DNA of 64,000 nt from Cupriavidus basilensis. Its GTDB lineage: Bacteria > Pseudomonadota > Gammaproteobacteria > Burkholderiales > Burkholderiaceae. The notes below the pieces were generated by a model. It was not told where the DNA came from. It saw nothing but the letters and a program-made list of their open reading frames with translations, and did no database searches. Below are positions 8,463 through 15,332 of the stretch, one piece after another. Numbering within the stretch: position 1 is the first letter of the stretch; every line of letters begins with the position of its first letter. The translations under genes and the position numbers were made by a program. The DNA is taken from contig NZ_CP062803.1 in NCBI RefSeq assembly GCF_008801925.2, positions 124,001-188,000 of the forward strand, given 5' to 3'.

Positions 8463-9374
8463 ATGAACATACCCTACCAACTCTCTTCCCCCGATCTCGA
8501 CGTGGTGCTGGCACTGGTGCGCGGCGCCACGCTGGCCGAAGCCGGGCGCCGGCTCGGGCTTGATGCCTCCACCGTGTTCCGCGCGCTGCAGCGCATCGAG
8601 AAAGGGCTGGGGCGGCGCCTGTTCGAGCGCAGCCGCGCGGGTTACCTGCCGACCGAACTCGCCCAGCAGTTCGCACAGCATGCCGAACGCATCGAGGCCG
8701 AGCTGGAGGCGGCGCGCGCGCATGCCTCGGTGTCGGCCGGCACGGTGTCGGGCCTGGTGCGTATCACCACCACCGATACCGTGTTGCATGGCATGGTGCT
8801 GCCGGCACTGGCGCCGCTCGGGCGCCAGCATCCCGGGCTGAGCTTCGAGCTGATCGCCACCAACGAGCTGGTCAGCCTGACCCGGCGCGACGCCGACATC
8901 GCGGTGCGCGCCACGCGCCGTCCGCCCGATCACCTGATCGGCAAGTGCCTCGGCCCCTTGCGCGTGGCGGTGTTCGCGGCGCGGGAGCTGGTGGAGGCGG
9001 CCGGCATCGCGATTCCCGGGCACGGCGGCGCCGTCGACCTTGCCGCGCTGGCCACGCTGCCCTGGATCGCGCCGGACGAGGCCATGCCCGATCACCCGTC
9101 GGTGCGCTGGCGCCGCAAGCACCTGCCGCGCGTGGTGCCGCAGTACCGCGTCAACAGCATCGCCGGCGTGCTGGAAGGCGTCGAGGCGGGGCTCGGCGCC
9201 GGCATTGTTTCGCTGATGATCGGGCGGCGCAGCGGCAAGCTGGTGGCGCTCACCGGCACGCTGGACGAGTGCGACACCGACCTGTGGCTGCTGACGCATC
9301 CCGAGTCACGGCATCTGCGGCGCATCGCCACCGTGGTCAGCCACCTGGCGGAGCATGTCAGGCTGGATGCGTAG
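8463..9374 (+). CDS. LysR family transcriptional regulator (divergent from GST)
   Basis: A 303-residue LysR-type regulator. The N-terminal winged helix-turn-helix includes 'TLAEAGRRLGLDASTVFRALQRIEKGLGRRLFERS' (about residues 22-56); the rest is the periplasmic-binding-protein-like effector domain, including the 'RRDADIAVRATRRP' stretch typical of the family. The ATG at 8463 was chosen because the conserved DNA-binding domain begins within 12 residues; no clear ribosome-binding site is visible. Its divergent neighbour GST is the likely target. The downstream gene is another, unrelated LysR in convergent orientation (18-bp gap). Confidence 0.9.
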   Translation: MNIPYQLSSPDLDVVLALVRGATLAEAGRRLGLDASTVFRALQRIEKGLGRRLFERSRAGYLPTELAQQFAQHAERIEAELEAARAHASVSAGTVSGLVRITTTDTVLHGMVLPALAPLGRQHPGLSFELIATNELVSLTRRDADIAVRATRRPPDHLIGKCLGPLRVAVFAARELVEAAGIAIPGHGGAVDLAALATLPWIAPDEAMPDHPSVRWRRKHLPRVVPQYRVNSIAGVLEGVEAGLGAGIVSLMIGRRSGKLVALTGTLDECDTDLWLLTHPESRHLRRIATVVSHLAEHVRLDA

Positions 9375-9392
9375 GGCGGTGAGAGCGTGCGC

Positions 9393-10295
9393 TCACGGCG
9401 CCGCCAGCGCGGCGGGAATGGCGCTGGCCAGGAAGTCGTAGACCGCGCGGATGCGCGCGCTGCCGCGGATTTCCCGGTGCACGGTGAGCCAGACCGGCAG
9501 CGGCGGAATGGATAGCTCGGGCAGCACCGTGCGCACGCGCGCATCGCCGGCGGCAATATAGCGCGCCGCAAAGCCCACGCCCAGGCCGGCGCGGATCGAC
9601 TGCCACAGCACGATGTCGTCATCGCTGCGCACGGCAAACGCCTCGCGCGTGATCTCCACGCCCATGGCGCGAAAGCCGCGCAGGATCGTGTCGTCGTGGT
9701 CATAGCCGATCAGGTCGAAGCGCGGCAGGTCCTGCGCCGTGCGCGGCACGCCCTTGCGCCGCAGGTAGTCCTCGTGGGCGCAGGCACATAGCGCCACGGA
9801 CGCCACCTTGCGCGCGATCAGCGATGCCTGCACCGGCCGCACCATGCGGATGGCGATATCGGCCTCGCGCCGCAGCAGGTTGCTGACGGCGTTGGACGAC
9901 ACCACTTCGATGGCGAGTTGCGGCTCGCGCAGGCGCAGGTCCGCCAGCAGCGGCGGCAGCAGGTAGCTGGCCACCGCGCGGCTCGCGGAGATGCGCACCG
10001 TCCCCGCAATGCCCGCCTGGTCGCGCGCGAGCGTGCGCGCGACCGCGTCCGCGCCCTGCTGCATCACCCGCGCATGCCCGGCGATGGCGCGCGCAGCCTC
10101 TGTGGGCTGCAGGCCGTGGCCGGTGCGCTCGAACAGCGGCACGCCGAGCTGCGCCTCCAGCTGCGCCACGTGGCGCCCCAGCGTGGGCTGGCTGCTGGAA
10201 AGCTGGCGCGCCGCGCCCAGCAGGCTGCCGGCCTCCATCACGGCCAGGAAGGAGCGCATCAGCGCCCAGTCGAATGCTTCGGCCATTTTCTCCAT
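9393..10295 (-). CDS. LysR family transcriptional regulator (divergent from NAD-binding protein)
   Basis: A 300-residue LysR regulator with the HTH 'GSLLGAARQLSSSQPTLGRHVAQLEAQLGVPLFERT' near residues 22-57 and an effector domain with the usual 'LRREADIAIRMVRP' strand. AAGGAG lies only 2 nt before the ATG at 10295 and 11 nt before the ATG at 10286 (MAEAFDW), so the true start may be the second. It is divergently arranged with the NAD(P)-binding protein gene at 10413, whose transcription it probably controls. The effector is unknown. Confidence 0.9.
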   Translation of the reverse strand: MEKMAEAFDWALMRSFLAVMEAGSLLGAARQLSSSQPTLGRHVAQLEAQLGVPLFERTGHGLQPTEAARAIAGHARVMQQGADAVARTLARDQAGIAGTVRISASRAVASYLLPPLLADLRLREPQLAIEVVSSNAVSNLLRREADIAIRMVRPVQASLIARKVASVALCACAHEDYLRRKGVPRTAQDLPRFDLIGYDHDDTILRGFRAMGVEITREAFAVRSDDDIVLWQSIRAGLGVGFAARYIAAGDARVRTVLPELSIPPLPVWLTVHREIRGSARIRAVYDFLASAIPAALAAP

Positions 10296-10323
10296 CGCTC
10301 CTTGCCTGGCGCATTATTCAAAA

Positions 10324-10342
10324 ATGCATTCGTGCGTTGCAT
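10324..10342. promoter_or_regulatory. Candidate LysR operator
   Basis: ATGCA-N9-TGCAT, a LysR-type T-N11-A inverted repeat, lies in the 117-bp gap between the divergent LysR gene (start 10295) and the NAD-binding protein gene (start 10413). Prediction only. Confidence 0.4.
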
Positions 10343-10412
10343 GTTTATGCAATTGTGGCGTAGCGAAGGATTGCCCACAATGGTCTTCAGGCGATGCCGC
10401 AAGGAGAACGCA

Positions 10413-11405
10413 ATGCTGGACAACGCGATGCTGGACAACGCGATGCAGGAGAACATGGTGCGCGACACCGTGTTGATACTCGGCGCCAACGGCCGGCTTG
10501 GCCGCACCCTGGTGGATGCCTTTGCCGCGGCCGGCTGGACGGTGCTGGCGCAGGCACGCAGGCCGCTGGCGGGCACGGCGGCGCACAACGTGCGCGGCAT
10601 GGCTATCGATGTGGCGGACACCACGAAGCTGCTCGCCGCCGCGCGCGGCGCCAGCGTGGTGGTGAACGCGCTCAACCCGGTCTATACCGAATGGGAGCAG
10701 CACGCCGAAGCACTGGCGCGCTGTGGCATGGCGGTGGCGCAGGCGCTGGATGCCCTGCTGCTCTATCCCGGCAACGTCTACAACTTCGGCGAGTCGATGC
10801 CGCCGCTGCTGCGCCCCGATACCGCCGAGCAGCCCAGCGCGCGCAAGGGCGAGATCCGCCGCGCCATCGAGGCCGGCCTGCGCGAGCGAGCACCGGGGCT
10901 GCGCAGCGTAATCCTGCGCGCGGGCGATTTCTTCGGCGGCCCGGGGCGCGGTGCATGGATGGACCTGGCGATCGCCAAGTCGCTCGATCAAGGCAAGGTG
11001 GTCTATCCCGGCCCGCGTGACCGCGCGCATGCCTGGGCCTACCTGCCCGACCTGGCGCAGGCCTTTGTTGCGGTGGCACGGCGCCACGCGGATCTGCGCG
11101 GCCATGCCGTGCTGCATTTCGCGGGGCATACGCTAACGGGCGATGAACTGGTGAGCGCGCTGGCCGAAGCCAGCGGCATGGCGCACGCACCGCGCGTGGC
11201 CGGCATGCCATGGTGGCTGATCCGCGCAGGCGGCGCGGTGGTGCCCATGTGGCGCGAGCTGGCCGAGATGGCTTACTTGTGGAAGGTGCCGCACGCGCTC
11301 GATGGCACGGCGCTGGAGGCCCTGGTGGGCGAGCTGCCCCGCACGCCGCTCAAGCAAGCGCTGCGCGCAAGCCTGGGCGAACTGGGTTTGCGGGTGGCCG
11401 CCTGA
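10413..11405 (+). CDS. NAD(P)-dependent epimerase/dehydratase-like protein
   Basis: A 330-residue Rossmann-fold protein of the atypical/extended short-chain dehydrogenase type. The dinucleotide-binding motif is GANGRLG (residues 24-30) after a short N-terminal strand. It also has 'ALLLYPGNVYNFGESMPPL', where the Tyr could serve the SDR catalytic role, although a clean YxxxK is not evident. AAGGAG lies six bases before the ATG at 10413. The first 15 residues (MLDNA MLDNA MQENM) come from a 15-bp tandem repeat carrying extra in-frame ATGs, and conserved sequence begins only at about residue 17. It is divergent from LysR. Substrate unknown. Confidence 0.82.
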   Translation: MLDNAMLDNAMQENMVRDTVLILGANGRLGRTLVDAFAAAGWTVLAQARRPLAGTAAHNVRGMAIDVADTTKLLAAARGASVVVNALNPVYTEWEQHAEALARCGMAVAQALDALLLYPGNVYNFGESMPPLLRPDTAEQPSARKGEIRRAIEAGLRERAPGLRSVILRAGDFFGGPGRGAWMDLAIAKSLDQGKVVYPGPRDRAHAWAYLPDLAQAFVAVARRHADLRGHAVLHFAGHTLTGDELVSALAEASGMAHAPRVAGMPWWLIRAGGAVVPMWRELAEMAYLWKVPHALDGTALEALVGELPRTPLKQALRASLGELGLRVAA

Positions 11406-11413
11406 GTGCGGCG

Positions 11414-11887
11414 TCAGGCCTGCCCAATGATGTCAGCGCGCGTCACCACGCTGCCGAAATGATGCCGCCACAGCGTCTCGCCCAGCGCACCGGAAGGATC
11501 GAGAGACGACCCGACGGTGAGATCGGAGATCAGCGTGGGCTGCAGGCCCGCATCGAACAGCGCGAAGCCCGCTGCCAGCACGCAGGTCTCGGTCTGGATG
11601 CCGGCAACAAGCACACGTTCCGGCGCCAGCTCACGCAGATACGCAATTGCCTCGGCGCACGGCAGGTAGCCATGCTTCACGAACACGCGATCCGCCGGTA
11701 TGAGGGACTGGTCGCCCGTGCCGGGCGCCCAGCCGAGCTGGCGCATGAACGGCGTGCGCGCTTCGTCATGGTGCTCCACGGTTGCTACCGATGGCATCTG
11801 GCCGATCAGTGGCAACAGGCCATCGATCAGCCATTGTGGCGGCGAGAAGGTGGGCTGAACGTCGACGATCAACAGGGCTTGTCGCAA
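11414..11887 (-). CDS. Isochorismatase-family cysteine hydrolase (TTG start)
   Basis: A 157-residue alpha/beta hydrolase of the isochorismatase/nicotinamidase superfamily, which cleaves amide or vinyl-ether bonds. The triad is visible: Asp9 (LLIVDVQPTF), Lys71 (VFVKHGYLP) and Cys102 (GIQTETCVLAA). There is no in-frame ATG near the conserved start. A TTG at 11887 with GGAG eight bases upstream is the best initiator, whereas the nearest ATG, at 12064, lies inside the upstream racemase-like gene. It is the last gene of the leftward run of catabolic genes, 76 bp behind the racemase-like gene. Maleamate, carbamoyl or other amide substrates are all possible from context. Confidence 0.8.
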   Translation of the reverse strand: MRQALLIVDVQPTFSPPQWLIDGLLPLIGQMPSVATVEHHDEARTPFMRQLGWAPGTGDQSLIPADRVFVKHGYLPCAEAIAYLRELAPERVLVAGIQTETCVLAAGFALFDAGLQPTLISDLTVGSSLDPSGALGETLWRHHFGSVVTRADIIGQA

Positions 11888-11963
11888 GGTATTCTCTCCG
11901 GAGATCGCATCGAAATGCCAAGCCGGGAGATTATAAGAGACGGCCTGCGCCCGGCGGCGCCAC

Positions 11964-12707
11964 TTAGTCCAGCATCGCCGCCAGCGTCGGCGGCAACCCG
12001 CGATTCGGCTTGTGTGGCGGCCGCGCGAAGCTGCCCTCTGCCGCGCCAGTGGGCGCCAGCGCAATCAAGCTCTCGCAATGCCGGATCGCGCTGGATACAC
12101 CATCCACCACCGGCACCGGAATCCGGTCCGTGAGCGTACGCGCCAGCCCGGCCAGCGGCGCGCCGGCCACGATGATCACGTCCGCGCCATCCTCGCGCAC
12201 TGCCTTCAGGCTCAGTTCCTCCAGCCGCGCCGCATGATCCTCCTGCACGCTGCCGATATCGCGCAGCGGCTGCTGCAGCGAACGTACGCTGGCCAGCCGC
12301 GAGGTCAGCCCGTTAGCCGCCACGCACTCGCGATACCAGGCCTCGATCCGATGCGAAATCGCAATGATGGAAAAACGCTGCCCAAGCAGGCAGGCGCTGG
12401 CCAGCGCCGCCTCTGTCATCCCCACCACCGGTACGTTGAACAGTTCCTTCAACCCCGCCAGCCCAGGATCGCCAAACGCAGCCACCACCAGGCCATCGAA
12501 CTGCCCCTGATGCTCCGCCGCCACGCAAGCCGTAGCGTAGCCCCCCACCAGCGCCTCGAAACGCGTCTCGATATAAGCCACGCCAAACTGCGCCGTCGCC
12601 ATCGCCAGCGAAGTCCCCGGCGAAGCCGTACGCAAAGCCTCCGCGCGAATCAGCTCGGTAACGCTCTCGGAAATATTAGGATTAACAACAAGAATACGCA
12701 TGATCAT
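11964..12707 (-). CDS. Asp/Glu/hydantoin racemase-family protein lacking both canonical cysteines
   Basis: A 247-residue protein with the hydantoin/allantoin racemase-like fold, starting 'MRILVVNPN' and containing 'LAAI/FGDPGLAGL'-type and 'VGMTEAA' signatures. In characterised racemases two Cys act as the acid/base pair. Here the first site reads VVAAFGDPG (Ala77) and the second IIVAGAPLAGL (Gly182), so neither Cys is present. It is therefore unlikely to racemise by the two-base mechanism. A start at 12701 is an alternative. It lies downstream of the hydantoinase after a 373-bp repeat-filled gap and 76 bp upstream of the isochorismatase-like gene, so it belongs to the same catabolic context. 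Confidence 0.8.
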   Translation of the reverse strand: MIMRILVVNPNISESVTELIRAEALRTASPGTSLAMATAQFGVAYIETRFEALVGGYATACVAAEHQGQFDGLVVAAFGDPGLAGLKELFNVPVVGMTEAALASACLLGQRFSIIAISHRIEAWYRECVAANGLTSRLASVRSLQQPLRDIGSVQEDHAARLEELSLKAVREDGADVIIVAGAPLAGLARTLTDRIPVPVVDGVSSAIRHCESLIALAPTGAAEGSFARPPHKPNRGLPPTLAAMLD

Positions 12708-12756
12708 GTCCGGAAAAAATTGCCCAGCAAACCGGCCCCGAGTGGCTGCCCACCAG

Positions 12757-13030
12757 GCGATGCGAAGCGAGCCCCCCCACGCGATGCGAAGCGAGCCGTG
12801 AAGGTGTACCAGGCCGTATGGGGCGCCTCGTCGTCAGGCAAAAAGAGCGGAAAAGAGGGGGCCATGTCTGAGCATCGCCTTAAGGCGATGTGAGTTTGGC
12901 CCCCGGCCGCTCTTTTTGCCTGACGACGAGGGGGTGTCGCCCCATCCGGCGCGCCTTCATTGCCTACTTTCTTGGCAAGACAAGAAAGTAGGTCGCCGCC
13001 CCGCAGGGGTGGTGAAACTGCCTTTGACTT
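12757..13030 (-). repeat. Dispersed hairpin repeat, copy B, carrying a large nested hairpin
   Basis: The 373-bp gap 12708-13080 holds no gene but is densely structured. Reading along the minus strand, 13030-12940 is a copy of the element at 3926-4030: GTTTCAC, CCCCTGCGGGG, then an 11-bp stem CTACTTTCTTG/CAAGAAAGTAG (12964-12974 with 12981-12991). The remainder of the shared sequence (GGCGCCCCATACGG) reappears at about 12,811-12,826, with the 104-nt hairpin 12,827-12,930 interposed. Two 17-bp direct repeats beginning GCGATGCGAAG lie at 12757-12773 and 12781-12797. No transposase or target duplication was seen. Confidence 0.7.
12827..12930. repeat. 104-nt nested hairpin (24-bp perfect outer stem)
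   Basis: The outer arms 12827-12850 and 12907-12930 are perfectly complementary over 24 bp (they begin CTCGTCGTCAGGC and end GCCTGACGACGAG). Inside them are an 8-bp stem GGGGGCCA (12857-12864) with TGGCCCCC (12897-12904) and an 18-bp perfect palindrome CATCGCCTTAAGGCGATG (12873-12890). The outer arms extend, with a 5-nt offset, into TATGGGGCG on one side and CGCCCCAT on the other. It could form a cruciform in DNA or a very stable RNA; the short A and T runs in the arms also permit intrinsic termination. Confidence 0.75.
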
Positions 13031-13080
13031 TAGGCTTTTGAATTTGAAGTTAAGCCACTCACGTCAACTCAACAACAGTC

Positions 13081-14496
13081 TCAAACCAACGAAGGCGCCC
13101 CCGCCGGCAAGAACCTCCCCCTCCCCGGCGCCGGCTCCAGATACCTCCCATCCTCCACCAGCAACTCCCCCCGCGAGAAGCAATGCACCGGCCACCCGGT
13201 CACTTCAATCCCCTCATAAGGCGTGTAATCCACCGCATGATGCAAATCGCTATTAGCAATCCGCACCTTCCGCGAAGGATCCCACAACGCAATATCGGCA
13301 TCCGCGCCAACAGCGATGGTCCCCTTGCGCGGGTACAAGCCATACAGCCGTGCCGGCCGGTAGGAAGTCAGTTCAACAAACTGATGCAGCGAAAGCTTGC
13401 CCTTCGCAATCCCATCAAACAACAGCGGCAGCCGCGTCTCGATGCCGGGCACGCCATTGGGAATGTGGTCAAACGGCTGCGCCGTGCCGCCCAGCTTCTT
13501 GCCCTGCGGATCGTCATAGTTGAACGGCGCGTGGTCCGAGGAAAACACGCTGAACACGCCATTGGTCAGCGCACGCCAGACAGCCTCCTGATTCTCCGGA
13601 TCGCGCGGCGGCGGGCTGCACACGCACTTGGCGCCTTCGTAACCATCATCGCCAGGCAAGCCCATATCCTCGGCAGTCAGGTACAGGTACTGCGGGCAGG
13701 TCTCGGCCAGGATCGGCAGGCCCCTGCCCTGTGCCCAGCGAATCTGCTCGATCGCCTCCTTGCCGGAAACATGCACGATCAGGATCGGCACGTCGACCAG
13801 CTCGGCAAAGGTGATCGCGCGATGCGTGGCTTCGCGTTCCACCAGCGCAGGCCGGGCCATGCCGTGGAAACGCGGCGAGATGCGCCCTTCCCCGACCAGC
13901 TTTTCAGTGAGCCAAGAGATGCAATCCGCGTTCTCGGCATGCACCATCACCAGCGCATCGTTGCGCTTGGCTACGTCGAGCACGTCCAGCATCTCGCGGT
14001 CTGACAGCTTCAGGTCGTCGTAGGTCATGTAGACCTTGAACGAGGTGTAGCCCTTGCGAATCAGCTCGGGCAATTCATTCTGCAAGACTTCCGGCGTGGG
14101 GTCCGCCACGATCAGGTGGAAGCCGTAATCCGCCACCGCGCGGCCTTCGGCGCGGCGATGGTAGTCCGCCACCGCGGCCTTGAGCGAGCCGCCCTTTTCC
14201 TGCGCCGCGAACGGGATCACCGTGGTGGTGCCACCGCACACGGCAGCGCGCGTGCCGGTGAAAAAATCATCCGCCATGCGCATGCCGTCGGGCATGGGCT
14301 GGTCCAGGTGGACGTGGCCATCCACGCCGCCCGGCAGCGCCAGCAGGCCGGTGGCATCCATCTCGCGCGCGGCACGCGGCAGGCCATTGCCCAGCATGGC
14401 GATGCGGCCGTCGCGCACGCCGATGTCGCAGGTGAAGCGGTCAGAGGCGGTGACCACTTCGGCGTTGCGGATGACAAGATCAAGTTCGGTGTTCAT
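13081..14496 (-). CDS. D-hydantoinase/dihydropyrimidinase-family amidohydrolase
   Basis: A 471-residue TIM-barrel amidohydrolase that opens cyclic imides/ureides such as hydantoins or dihydropyrimidines. All binuclear zinc ligands are visible: His61-x-His63 (GHVHLDQP), carboxylated Lys154 (GYTSFKVYMTYDD), His186 (VMVHAEN), His242 (IVHVSG) and Asp321 (SSDHAPF). The ATG at 14496 has AAGGAG eight bases upstream, embedded in the end of the preceding gene, so the two are co-transcribed (13-bp gap). The substrate cannot be fixed from sequence; the neighbours (decarboxylase-like, racemase-like, isochorismatase-like, uptake permease) suggest a cyclic ureide or imide used as carbon and nitrogen source. 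The last 50 codons use G/T-rich codons unlike the rest. Confidence 0.9.
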   Translation of the reverse strand: MNTELDLVIRNAEVVTASDRFTCDIGVRDGRIAMLGNGLPRAAREMDATGLLALPGGVDGHVHLDQPMPDGMRMADDFFTGTRAAVCGGTTTVIPFAAQEKGGSLKAAVADYHRRAEGRAVADYGFHLIVADPTPEVLQNELPELIRKGYTSFKVYMTYDDLKLSDREMLDVLDVAKRNDALVMVHAENADCISWLTEKLVGEGRISPRFHGMARPALVEREATHRAITFAELVDVPILIVHVSGKEAIEQIRWAQGRGLPILAETCPQYLYLTAEDMGLPGDDGYEGAKCVCSPPPRDPENQEAVWRALTNGVFSVFSSDHAPFNYDDPQGKKLGGTAQPFDHIPNGVPGIETRLPLLFDGIAKGKLSLHQFVELTSYRPARLYGLYPRKGTIAVGADADIALWDPSRKVRIANSDLHHAVDYTPYEGIEVTGWPVHCFSRGELLVEDGRYLEPAPGRGRFLPAGAPSLV

Positions 14497-14509
14497 GCGC
14501 CCTGCTCCT

Positions 14510-15238
14510 TCATTCCACTTCGGCAAACAAGCGGCCCCAGCCGCGCAGCGCGCGCGTGTCCACGCCGGCCAGGCGCAGCGATTTCCACACCACGGTGGCG
14601 ATGGTGTCGTAGACGGGGATGCCGGTCTCGGCTTCCAGCGCTTGCACCAGGTGCGCCGCGCGCAGGTTGGTGCAGAACGTGGTGATGGCTGACGGCTTGT
14701 GCTGCGCCACTTCGCGCACCATGCGGCGGATGGTGTCTTCTTCCACCTCGGCGAAGCTGTAGTTCACATGCAGGTCGAGGTGACGCTCGGCCGTGCAGCT
14801 AAAGCCGTTGCGCTTGTAGTTCTGCACGATGCGTTGCTGCACATCGTCGAGATAGGGCGTGACCAGGCCGAAGTCGTGCGCGCCGGTCTTTTCCAGGATT
14901 TCGTTCAGCGCCAGCACCGAGGTGGTGGCGGGAATGCCGGTTGCCTCGGTGATCTGGCGGCACAGCGCCTGGTCTTTCTCGAAGCCGAGCCAGCCGGAGG
15001 AGGTGCCGTTCCATGCGATCACGTCCACGCGCGCATCGGCCAGCAATTTGGCCGCGCCAATGATCTTGTCGAGGTCGAACTGGCCAAGGGCCTGGTCGCG
15101 CAGCGAGATCTCGGTGACGGTGAAGCGCGAGAAATGCGCGCTGACATTGGGCAGGCCGCTCACCATGGCGCTGGTGATGGGTTCCAGCGCGGTATTGGAC
15201 GACGGCGTGAGCATGCCGAGGAGGGTGCGTTTGGTCAT
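14510..15238 (-). CDS. Maleate isomerase/arylmalonate decarboxylase-like protein with a single catalytic-site Cys
   Basis: A 242-residue member of the Asp/Glu racemase superfamily nearest to maleate cis-trans isomerases and arylmalonate decarboxylase. The C-terminal active-site Cys is present (Cys189 in 'AITTFCTNLRAAHL'). The N-terminal one is replaced in 'VIAWNGTSSGWLG' (Asn77-Gly-Thr-Ser). Arylmalonate decarboxylase also has only the second Cys, while maleate isomerase has both, so decarboxylation is the better guess. It is translationally close to the hydantoinase gene (13 bp) and 94 bp downstream of the permease gene, in one leftward operon. Confidence 0.75.
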   Translation of the reverse strand: MTKRTLLGMLTPSSNTALEPITSAMVSGLPNVSAHFSRFTVTEISLRDQALGQFDLDKIIGAAKLLADARVDVIAWNGTSSGWLGFEKDQALCRQITEATGIPATTSVLALNEILEKTGAHDFGLVTPYLDDVQQRIVQNYKRNGFSCTAERHLDLHVNYSFAEVEEDTIRRMVREVAQHKPSAITTFCTNLRAAHLVQALEAETGIPVYDTIATVVWKSLRLAGVDTRALRGWGRLFAEVE

Positions 15239-15260
15239 GGGGTAATGCTCTTTAGGAGAT

Positions 15261-15292
15261 GCCGCGCCGCTGCCGGCGTGTGCCGGCGCGGC
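15261..15292. promoter_or_regulatory. Intra-operon hairpin between permease and decarboxylase-like genes
   Basis: GCCGCGCCG (15261-15269) and CGGCGCGGC (15284-15292) form a perfect 9-bp GC-only stem with a 14-nt loop in the 94-bp gap between two co-directional genes. No T run follows, so partial attenuation or mRNA processing is more likely than full termination. Confidence 0.4.
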
Positions 15293-15332
15293 GCGTGCGA
15301 CTGTATGGCTAGCTGTGGAGGTCGCGCTGCGC

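Noticed and set aside
8310..9299. Upstream in-frame extension of the GST gene, to 538 residues
   Set aside because: It runs antisense through the LysR gene and lacks domain similarity. The GST fold starts at the ATG at 8309 with its own ribosome-binding site.
12012..12893. A 293-codon plus-strand frame over the racemase gene and repeat B
   Set aside because: Arg/His-rich antisense shadow that runs into the hairpin; no supporting start or domain.
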